10,235 nt of DNA from Acidobacteriota bacterium. GTDB taxonomy: Bacteria; Acidobacteriota; Polarisedimenticolia; QHYA01. The stretch covers positions 6,156 through 16,390 of the forward strand of contig QHYA01000149.1 in NCBI GenBank assembly GCA_003223995.1, read 5' to 3'. Both the position numbers and the translations under genes were made by a program. Below are positions 1-5,514 of this stretch, piece by piece. Each line of letters starts with the position of its first letter. Position 1 is the stretch's first letter. The notes beneath the pieces were generated by a model. That model saw only the letters and a list, made by a program, of their open reading frames with translations, was not told where the DNA came from and made no database searches.

Positions 1-267
1 GTTCCAGCGGCTCCACGCCGCCGCTGCGCGCCCGGTGCCTGCCGGCTCGGCGCTGATGCTTGGAGAGATGTCGGCGAGAGGATCTTCGGTGCCGGGAATG
101 ACCCGAGAGCTGGTCGGTCCATCGGGAGTCTGAAGAACGTGAACGATCTCGCTCCCTCCCGCTGCGAGGCTCTCGCTGCTGAGCCGGTGCACGGAGCCCG
201 AGGGGGAGAGAGACGAAACGGCAGCTCGCACCGGCGTCGCGCAGAGCAACGCCAGGGCACATGCCAT
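1..267 (-). CDS. Exported protein of unknown function, N-terminal part only (runs off left edge)
   Basis: An open minus-strand frame of 89 codons runs from an ATG at 267 to the window edge without a stop. Its start reads MACALALLCATPVRAA, a short hydrophobic stretch ending in an Ala-x-Ala-like cleavage site, so the product is probably exported. The n-region has no positive charge with this ATG and no clear Shine-Dalgarno is visible, so the true start is uncertain. The last visible part, around ADISPSISAEP and AAAWSRWN, resembles one blade of the BNR/sialidase-like or YncE-like repeat proteins (pattern SPSI-x-x-(D/E)P...W(S)RW). That is a weak family impression. GC-rich third positions support coding. 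It lies 50 bp after the TPR gene on the same strand and probably belongs to that operon. Confidence 0.55.
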   Translation of the reverse strand, partial: MACALALLCATPVRAAVSSLSPSGSVHRLSSESLAAGGSEIVHVLQTPDGPTSSRVIPGTEDPLADISPSISAEPAGTGRAAAAWSRWN

Positions 268-317
268 CGTCCGGCCCGCCCGGCCGGATTGGCGACGTGC
301 CGCGCCGGGGCCGCCCC

Positions 318-1232
318 TCAGGCTTTCAACGTGATGATTCCGCTGACATCCACCGCGCAAAGAAAATCCCTCAGGAAAGGCATTTCCGGATACTGCTTCT
401 GGAGGCGGTTGAAGAACTGATCACGCCTCTCGCTGTCGCCGACGAGATGAGCGATCTCGCCCAGCAGGTAATAACAGTTCTTCTCGATGTCCGCGTAGCC
501 CTCGGCAAGCGCCATTTCCAGCGCCTTCTCTCCGAGCCGGGCAGCGTCGGCGTATTCCCGCAGGCGCATCCTGGCGTAGGATAGGTCCTGGAGACAGTCG
601 GTCCGGCAGCGGCGATCGCCTGTTTCCTCCGCGAGCCGCAGCGCCTCCTCGATCCACCGAACCCCGCGGCGGAGCTGCCGCCGCAGCAGCAGGCAGTAGC
701 CGATGTTCTCCTTGAGTATGGCCAGGGAGAAGCGGTTGTCCCCCTTCTCCCGCCGCCGCAAGGCGAGTGCGCGTCGATACTCCCTCAAGGCCTGGTCGAG
801 AAGCGACTGGCTCAGGGAGATATTGCCAAGAAGGTTGTGGCACATGGCGAGAGAGCTGATCTCCCGCCGGCGCTTTGCGATCTCCATCGCCCTGCGGGCG
901 TAGGAGAAGGCCCGCGCGAAGTTGCCCTGTTTTCTCAGCGAGACGGCGAGGTTGTAGGAGGCGCCGAGGACGACTCGCTCGTTGCGGCTGCGCAGGATGA
1001 TCTCGCGGAGTCCCTTCTGGGCCGAGCGGACCTCTCCGATCTCGAGGCGGACCATGCTGAGATTGGAGATGGCCTCGAAGACCATCTCGGCATCCCCGAT
1101 CATCCGGGCGATGTCGTGCGCTTCGATGTATTCGCCAAGGGCTTCATGGAACAGTCCTCGGCGCACCTTCTCGGCGCCTCGCGCGGCATGAGAGCAATAG
1201 CTCTCCCTCAGGTTCTGAAGCATTCGCTCCAC
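318..1232 (-). CDS. TPR-repeat protein, probable partner of the adjacent HTH regulator
   Basis: The product is a 304-residue, Arg-rich, all-helical protein with no signal peptide or membrane segment. About six tetratricopeptide-like repeats cover residues 20-265. Clear examples carry the patterns ALGEYIEAHDIA, ASYNLAVSLRKQGNFARAFSYARRAMEIA, ALREYRRALALRR and AARLGEKALEMA. TPR arrays bind peptides or proteins, so the likely role is sensing or scaffolding in the cytoplasm. The GTG start at 1232 lies one base after the TAG of the HTH gene (TAGTGTG), which implies translational coupling. An ATG three codons later (1223) has a GGAG just upstream and could be the real start. By context it may act as the sensor half of a split HTH/TPR regulator of the RRNPP type (Rap, NprR, PlcR), which is inference. 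The ligand is unknown. Confidence 0.85.
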   Translation of the reverse strand: MERMLQNLRESYCSHAARGAEKVRRGLFHEALGEYIEAHDIARMIGDAEMVFEAISNLSMVRLEIGEVRSAQKGLREIILRSRNERVVLGASYNLAVSLRKQGNFARAFSYARRAMEIAKRRREISSLAMCHNLLGNISLSQSLLDQALREYRRALALRRREKGDNRFSLAILKENIGYCLLLRRQLRRGVRWIEEALRLAEETGDRRCRTDCLQDLSYARMRLREYADAARLGEKALEMALAEGYADIEKNCYYLLGEIAHLVGDSERRDQFFNRLQKQYPEMPFLRDFLCAVDVSGIITLKA

Positions 1233-1233
1233 A

Positions 1234-1482
1234 CTAACTAACCGTCGTTCTCGCTGGTGCGAACTCGGACTCGAAGATGGCCAGGATCTTGAAGAGCGTG
1301 TCGAGGCTCACCTTGTATTCGCCGGTCTCCATTCTGCAGAGATCCGACTGCTGGATGCCGATCCGCGTCGCTAGCTCCGATTGGGTAAGCTGGTGGGCTT
1401 TCCTCAGCTCCCGGATCTTCAGCCCGACGAGAACTTGCTGGCGCATCTTGGTCTGTCGAGCGGTCACGGATCCTCCTGCCAT
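1234..1482 (-). CDS. XRE/Cro-C1 family helix-turn-helix transcriptional regulator
   Basis: The 82-residue protein is essentially one HTH_3 domain (residues 18-71). It has the scaffold LKIRELRKAHQLTQSELA, the recognition helix around IGIQQSDLCRMETGEY, and the closing helix VSLDTLFKILAIFE. These match the XRE fold, with the conserved Gln after LT, the turn before the third helix, and the xxxExG motif. No oligomerisation or ligand domain follows, so that role may fall to the TPR protein encoded one base downstream. The ATG at 1482 has only a weak AAGG upstream. A GTG at 1467 is preceded by AGGAGG four bases away and is a credible alternative giving 77 residues. It is probably a repressor or activator of its own operon or of the divergent sigma-factor operon. 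The targets are not shown by the sequence. Confidence 0.87.
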   Translation of the reverse strand: MAGGSVTARQTKMRQQVLVGLKIRELRKAHQLTQSELATRIGIQQSDLCRMETGEYKVSLDTLFKILAIFESEFAPARTTVS

Positions 1483-1525
1483 CAGATCCTACCTTGGCTG
1501 GAGAGAGGGAGTTTCATCCCATGGT

Positions 1526-1554
1526 GACATACGCCCTCTGTTCAGCCTCGTCAA
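1526..1554 (-). promoter_or_regulatory. Candidate sigma70 promoter for the HTH-TPR operon
   Basis: On the minus strand TTGACG (1554-1549) is followed by a 17-base spacer and TATGTC (1531-1526). Transcription would start near 1519, about 37 bases before the ATG at 1482. The -35 box matches consensus at five of six positions and the -10 box at three of six, so the assignment rests mainly on the -35 box, the spacing and the location. Confidence 0.45.
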
Positions 1555-1628
1555 GGATTCTAGCGGGATGGGGCTCCAGCATGAAGCGGCGAAAGCGCAT
1601 CTGCCATGCCGAAAAGGCAAAAAGGTGC

Positions 1629-1657
1629 TTGACAACCCAGGCTCATAAACCTAGTAT
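1629..1657 (+). promoter_or_regulatory. Candidate sigma70 promoter for the sigma factor-kinase operon
   Basis: A perfect TTGACA (1629-1634), a 17-base spacer and TAGTAT (1652-1657, four of six consensus bases) form a strong housekeeping-type promoter. Transcription would start near 1664, about 240 bases before the ATG of the sigma gene, so the transcript would carry an unusually long leader. Confidence 0.6.
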
Positions 1658-1663
1658 CCGGCT

Positions 1664-1905
1664 ATTGCTGTAGAAGAAGTACCAGGCTCTCGTAGTTCGG
1701 ATCCAAATCCGGCCTCCCAATGGGTGGCTTCTTTGAGAGTGCGGTCCCCCCTGGGTAAGGTCGCGTAAATCTCGCGTCAAAAACTAATTGCACCGTATGT
1801 ACTCCGAGCCTAGGTCCAAGTCAAGGAGTAAGGAGGTTCGGGAGGAGCTTCGGGGAACAAAGCTGGGCTTGGAGTCGATTCGCGGTCGCTCCGGGGGGAG
1901 AACCG
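1664..1905 (+). promoter_or_regulatory. Long 5' leader with several possible RNA stems
   Basis: Between the candidate start point and the sigma-factor ATG the plus strand can form several helices. AGAAGTACC (about 1674-1682) can pair with GGTGGCTTCT (about 1723-1732) with one bulged G. This encloses AGGC/GCCT (about 1684-1687 with 1712-1715) and CGGAT/ATCCG (about 1699-1711). CTCTC near 1687-1691 could pair instead with GAGAG at 1735-1739. Further down, TCCAAGTC (1815-1822) pairs with GGCTTGGA (1866-1873) around purine-rich AAGGAG/GGAGG stretches. It matches no riboswitch, 6S, SRP or tmRNA signature that I recognise. It may be a leader or a separate small RNA. Confidence 0.3.
1894..1900 (+). 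promoter_or_regulatory. Ribosome binding site of the sigma factor gene
   Basis: GGGGGAG ends five bases before the ATG at 1906. It fixes that start over other positions in the leader, where several GGAGG runs (about 1824-1850) have no start codon at a usable distance. Confidence 0.6.
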
Positions 1906-2802
1906 ATGGACTCGCCTCAGAATGAACGTCTGACAGTTCTTTCTCGCTATTTCTCGGAGATTCGGGAATATCCCCTTCTCACGAAAGACCAGGAGGTCGA
2001 CCTCGCCAAGGAGGTCCGTGAAGGGGATCACAGGGCCCTCAACCAGCTCGTGCAGTCCAACCTCAGCTTCGTCGTCAAGGTGGCCAGCGAGTACCGGAAC
2101 CTCGGGCTCCCCTTCGAAGACCTGTTGAACGAGGGGAACCTCGGGCTCATCGAGGCCGCCCACCGCTACGACCACTCGAAGGGGACCAAGTTCATCACCT
2201 ACGCCATCTGGTGGATCAGGAAGTCCATCCTGAGGGCCCTCTCGGAACATGCTCTGGTGAGGGTCCCCAGCTACCAGATGAAAAAGGTCAAGGAAGTCCG
2301 GGACGTGGAGCGCCAGTTGCGGCGGGAGCTGGGGCGCAAGCCCAAGCGGGAAGAGATCTGCGCCCAATTGGACTCGACCGTCGCCAAGGTCGACGAGATC
2401 CTTCAGCTCAGCCTCCGCGAGCTCTCCCTCGACGAAAAGGTCGGCAAGGAACGTGACACCCCGATTGTCGAGTATCTGGCGGACGACGACGTCATCACCC
2501 CCGAGGACAAGCTCATCAAGAGAGAGAACAACAGTCTCGTCCAGAAGGCGCTGTCGACCCTGACGGCTCAGGAGCAGACCGTCATCGTGCACAGGTTCGG
2601 CATGGCTGGAGGCAAGGTGATGACTCTCAAGCAGATCGGCGAGCGCATGGGGATCAGCCGCGAACGAGTCCGGCAGATCGAGGCGCAGGCCAAGGCGCGG
2701 CTGAAGAAGGCCTTCGCGCGTCCCCATGCCATGCTGTCGCCTTCAAAGAAGCTCTATCCCAACAAGGTACTCAAGAACCGCACGAGCCTGAAGATCGGTT
2801 GA
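1906..2802 (+). CDS. Sigma70-family RNA polymerase sigma factor, RpoD/SigA-like but lacking region 1.1
   Basis: The 298-residue protein directs RNA polymerase to promoters. Region 1.2 lies at about residues 9-40 (LSRYFSEIREYPLLTKDQEVDLA). Region 2 lies at about 44-114, with core-binding FEDLLNEGNLGLIEAAHRYD and the DNA-melting segment YAIWWIRKSI from residue 99. Region 3 follows (VRVPSYQMKKVKEV to about 190). Region 4 occupies about 215-273 with the -35-binding helix-turn-helix GISRERVRQIEAQAKARLK. There is no acidic region 1.1 and no non-conserved insert. The length of about 300 residues fits group 2 factors (RpoS/HrdB-like) better than a full RpoD of 350-650 residues. An alternative view is that it is the main sigma of a lineage with short SigA. 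Its stop overlaps or closely precedes the hybrid kinase gene, which suggests they are co-transcribed. Confidence 0.95.
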   Translation: MDSPQNERLTVLSRYFSEIREYPLLTKDQEVDLAKEVREGDHRALNQLVQSNLSFVVKVASEYRNLGLPFEDLLNEGNLGLIEAAHRYDHSKGTKFITYAIWWIRKSILRALSEHALVRVPSYQMKKVKEVRDVERQLRRELGRKPKREEICAQLDSTVAKVDEILQLSLRELSLDEKVGKERDTPIVEYLADDDVITPEDKLIKRENNSLVQKALSTLTAQEQTVIVHRFGMAGGKVMTLKQIGERMGISRERVRQIEAQAKARLKKAFARPHAMLSPSKKLYPNKVLKNRTSLKIG

Positions 2803-2861
2803 CCGCCGGAAGATCGTCCAGACGGAGGCCCGCACGCCCTCACCCCGGGAGGCGGGCAAGT

Positions 2862-5255
2862 GTGTCAGCGGCGCGGGAGAGGGCTTTGCTCTGTCTGCTG
2901 GCGGATCCGCTCGAGCGTAGCCTCGCCGCGTTCCTGACCGAGCTGCAACGGATCATCCCCTTCGACTCGGCCGTCATCTGGGCCTCCCTGGACGAGGAAA
3001 CGCCGGAGCCGCGAGCGTGGCGGCGGGTGCAACCGGGGGGCGCGCTGGAGGAAACCGAGCTTCCCCCAGGGGTCCAGCCCCCGTCGCCGACTCCTCTGCG
3101 ACCCGATTCCGAAGTCGTTGATCACCTCCTCGTCGCTGCCCAGGCGCATCGGGAGATGCTTTTCGAGCCGGGCGATCCGCCTATGCTCGTGCCCCAGGTT
3201 CCTCGGGGGATCGCCTCCGAGCTGAGCGATCCCTTCCTGCTCGCGAGGCTGCTTCCTCTGCGTTGTCGCCGCGTCCTGCGGCTCTCCTTTCCCCTCTCGC
3301 CGGACGAGCCACTTGACTTGCTTCTTGGGCGCGAGGGCGACGAGCCGTTCCGTCAGGACGAGATCGAGGCCGCGGAGCCGCTCTGGCAGGCGCTGCTGGT
3401 CGCCGTCCGCCGCGGCAGGCAAGAGCGGCTTTCAACGAACCTCTCGCGCGAACGGTCCTCTGAGCTGTCGGCGCTGCTGGAAGTCGTGCGGACGGCGGGG
3501 AGGGCGCTGGAGTTCGACGAGCTCCACGAGGAGTTCCGGCGGGAGGCCGGCAGGGATCCTGGCTTTTCGCAGGTGCGGTTCCACCACCTGCCAGGCTACG
3601 ATCCGGAGGGACTGCTCCTCTCCCGTTCGCCGGAAATCTTCGAAACGCTCGCGTTGTTTCGCCGAGGGGAGAAGGCCGGACTACTGGCGGCGGTCGCCGA
3701 AAAGGGATTCCTCTCGGAGTCGATGTCCCGGATCCTGACCGCAGCCGCAGGACAAGCGTCGCTGACCATCGACCGCCTTCAGTCCGGGGCGGAAGCTCAT
3801 GAGAGGCAGCTTCGGGCCGTCATCGATTCGATGTCCGATGGCGTCATCATGACGGATCTCGACTCGCGGGTCGAGACGCTCAACAAGGCGGCCCGGGAAC
3901 ACCTGCGGCTCTTCACGGGGATGGAGGAGCCGGAAGACCTCGCCAGTTTTGGAGGGAGCGACTTCCACGACTTCTCGGCGGAGATTCTGGCCGGGACAAG
4001 AAGAAATGCCAGCCTCGAAGTGTCGTTGCCATCCTCGCGGCGGGTCCTCAGGCTCACAATCAATCCATTATTGGGGCCGAAGGGAGCGGCGGCCGGGCTC
4101 GTGGTCGTGACCTCGGATATCACCGAAGCGCGCGCCCTGCAGGAGCAGATCCAGCAGGCGGAGAAACTCTCGTCCCTGGGCGAGATGATTTCCGGAGTGG
4201 CGCACGAACTGAACAATCCCCTCGCGGCGGTGATGGGATACGCGCAGCTCCTGCAATCCTCGCGCGTCGGCCCGGAGGTGCACCGGCGGCTGCAGATCGT
4301 CGCCTCAGAGGCGCAACGCTGCCAGAGTATCGTCCGGAACCTGCTCTCCTTTGCCAGGAAGCACCGTCCCGAGCGGCGCCTGCTTTCGATGAACGAGGTC
4401 GTGCTGTCGGTACTGTCCCTGCTCGCCTACCAGCTCCGGGTGGAGGGGGTGGAGGTGGACGCCCGGCTCGATGACCGCCTGCCCCCGGTGCACGGTGATT
4501 TCCACCAACTCCAGCAGGTCTTCCTGAACGTCATCACGAACGCTCAGCAGGCGATGAAGAACGGCGAGGGGAAGAAGCGTCTGTTGGTGCGCAGCGGCAT
4601 TGCCGGCGACCGCGTGCGCGTCGAGGTGCAGGACACCGGTCCCGGCATCGCCCCCGAGGACTTGCCGAGAGTCTTCGATCCCTTCTTCACGACCAAGGAG
4701 GTAGGCCAGGGGACAGGACTCGGGCTGTCGATCGTCTTTGGCGTGGTCGACGCGCATGGGGGCAAGGTGAGCGCTCGTGCCGAGCCCGGCTGCGGGGCGA
4801 CTTTCATCGTGGAATTGCCTCGAGGGGGGGCGGCCAGCGATGCTTGCTCCGTGGAGACGGCCGAGCCGCTGCCCCGAGCCCTTCCATCTAAGTCGATCCT
4901 TGTTGTCGAGGACGAGGAAGCCGTCTCGAGCTTGCTGCGCGACGCTCTGACAGACGAGGGTCACCGCGTCGATACGGCTAGCGACGGCGAGAAGGCACGG
5001 GAAAGGCTTGCGAGAAAGGACTACGACCTGGTCATCACCGACCTGAAGATGCCGAACGAAGGAGGCCGCAAACTGTACGAGGAGACAGTCGTGGTTCGCC
5101 CTGACCTTGCCCGCCGGTTCCTCTTCGCGACAGGAGACGTGGTTTCCGGTGAAACCCGGCTGTTCTTCGAGAGGACGGGCCTGCAGTATCTGGAGAAGCC
5201 CTTCAACGTTCGGGATCTCAGGAGGTTGGTCCGCCAGATCCTGGCCGAGGGCTGA
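2862..5255 (+). CDS. Soluble hybrid sensor histidine kinase with receiver domain (GAF-PAS-HisKA-HATPase-REC, NtrB-like core)
   Basis: The protein has 797 residues and no membrane segment or signal peptide, so it senses a cytoplasmic cue. An N-terminal GAF-like region (about 15-190) begins FLTELQRIIPFDSAVIW, and a second degenerate GAF-like segment follows. A PAS domain spans about 314-417 (RAVIDSMSDGVIMTD). The H-box AHELNNPLAAVMGYAQLL carries the phospho-acceptor His448. The ATP-binding domain shows the N-box (NVITNAQQAM), DTGPGIA, FDPFFTTK and GTGLGLSI. The C-terminal receiver has VVEDEEA, phospho-acceptor Asp727 in DLKMP, and Lys779 in LEKPF, so all catalytic residues are present. I chose GTG 2862 because GGGAGG lies nine bases upstream. 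A TTG at 2799 overlapping the sigma-gene stop would add 21 Arg/Pro-rich residues. No DNA-binding output is attached, so phosphate may pass on to another protein or back to the kinase for feedback. Confidence 0.93.
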   Translation: MSAARERALLCLLADPLERSLAAFLTELQRIIPFDSAVIWASLDEETPEPRAWRRVQPGGALEETELPPGVQPPSPTPLRPDSEVVDHLLVAAQAHREMLFEPGDPPMLVPQVPRGIASELSDPFLLARLLPLRCRRVLRLSFPLSPDEPLDLLLGREGDEPFRQDEIEAAEPLWQALLVAVRRGRQERLSTNLSRERSSELSALLEVVRTAGRALEFDELHEEFRREAGRDPGFSQVRFHHLPGYDPEGLLLSRSPEIFETLALFRRGEKAGLLAAVAEKGFLSESMSRILTAAAGQASLTIDRLQSGAEAHERQLRAVIDSMSDGVIMTDLDSRVETLNKAAREHLRLFTGMEEPEDLASFGGSDFHDFSAEILAGTRRNASLEVSLPSSRRVLRLTINPLLGPKGAAAGLVVVTSDITEARALQEQIQQAEKLSSLGEMISGVAHELNNPLAAVMGYAQLLQSSRVGPEVHRRLQIVASEAQRCQSIVRNLLSFARKHRPERRLLSMNEVVLSVLSLLAYQLRVEGVEVDARLDDRLPPVHGDFHQLQQVFLNVITNAQQAMKNGEGKKRLLVRSGIAGDRVRVEVQDTGPGIAPEDLPRVFDPFFTTKEVGQGTGLGLSIVFGVVDAHGGKVSARAEPGCGATFIVELPRGGAASDACSVETAEPLPRALPSKSILVVEDEEAVSSLLRDALTDEGHRVDTASDGEKARERLARKDYDLVITDLKMPNEGGRKLYEETVVVRPDLARRFLFATGDVVSGETRLFFERTGLQYLEKPFNVRDLRRLVRQILAEG

Positions 5256-5357
5256 CGGCCAGCCCTCAGGCCCGAGCGTGCGGCCGGGGGCGAAAACCCC
5301 TACCGACCACCTCGCCCCTCTCCGATCCGATGTGTCGCCTCCAAGAGCGCGTTGCAG

Positions 5358-5378
5358 CCAGCTCGGGCGTTTTGGGCG
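5358..5378. repeat. Direct repeat copy 1
   Basis: This 21-nt unit beginning CCAGCTCGGGCGTTTTGGGC matches a second copy 81 bases downstream (5439-5459) at 19 of 21 positions. It lies in the spacer between the kinase and glycosyltransferase genes. Confidence 0.5.
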
Positions 5379-5403
5379 GCCCTCGCGACCATGTCGCTCC
5401 CCT

Positions 5404-5475
5404 CGGATTTGGAGCGCCGCAACCGAAACCGGCCTGCGCCAGCTCGGCCGTTTCGGGCGACGCTTGCCAAATCCG
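5404..5475. repeat. Long imperfect inverted repeat (REP-like hairpin)
   Basis: CGGATTTGG (5404-5412) is perfectly complementary to CCAAATCCG (5467-5475). Inside, CCGAAACCGGCC (5423-5434) pairs with GGCCGTTTCGG (5446-5456) with one bulge. The connecting segments also largely pair (AGCG/CGCT, CGC/GCG), leaving a loop of about 11 bases. The whole can fold into a stem of roughly 30 bp. It has no T-run after it, so it is not a typical intrinsic terminator. The form fits a palindromic repetitive extragenic element, and it could also slow exonucleases at the end of the kinase mRNA. Other copies in the genome cannot be checked here. Confidence 0.6.
5439..5459. repeat. Direct repeat copy 2, inside the long hairpin
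   Basis: This copy begins CCAGCTCGGCCGTTTCGGGC and forms the loop and inner right arm of the hairpin at 5404-5475. It differs from copy 1 (5358-5378) at two positions. Copy 1 lacks the matching long left arm, so it looks like a partial or decayed element. Confidence 0.5.
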
Positions 5476-5514
5476 GGTTGCACGCCGCAGCGACGGGATG
5501 GTAGAAGGCGCGGG

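Larger units (their letters stand above)
1483..1905. other. Divergent regulatory spacer (423 bp, no gene seen)
   Basis: This non-coding stretch separates the minus-strand HTH operon from the plus-strand sigma-factor operon. No convincing open frame with a ribosome site was found in it. It contains a candidate promoter in each direction (1526-1554 minus, 1629-1657 plus), a small hairpin (TGCC-GAAAA-GGCA, about 1606-1619), and the long folded leader of the sigma gene. The two -35 boxes are about 75 bases apart, so one regulator bound between them could affect both operons. Confidence 0.6.

Noticed and set aside
139..420. Plus-strand open frame of 93 codons near the left edge
   Set aside because: Composition is Arg-rich and unlike a protein, it has no ribosome site, and it opposes a better exported-protein frame and the end of the TPR gene on the minus strand.
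1690..1715. tRNA-like T-loop sequence (GTTCGGATCC...ATCCG) in the sigma leader
   Set aside because: No acceptor stem, anticodon arm or CCA-side pairing fits around it. The stem is part of the leader folding.
1788..1816. Second promoter TTGCAC-N17-TAGGTC closer to the sigma gene
   Set aside because: The -10 box has only two consensus bases, so it is much weaker than the promoter at 1629-1657.
1810..2727. Minus-strand open frame of 305 codons opposite the sigma factor
   Set aside because: It is the antisense shadow of a clearly conserved sigma gene in high-GC DNA. Its Leu/Asp-rich translation shows no domain.
4305..5483. Minus-strand open frame of 392 codons opposite the kinase
   Set aside because: It lies antisense to the intact HisKA, HATPase and receiver domains and has no domain of its own. 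Its repeated RPKRPSW segment only reflects the DNA repeats in the spacer.
5107..5514. Upstream extension of the glycosyltransferase frame
   Set aside because: It overlaps the kinase C-terminus in another frame, and its translation is Arg/Ser-rich. GTG 5515 has a good ribosome site and begins the first membrane segment.
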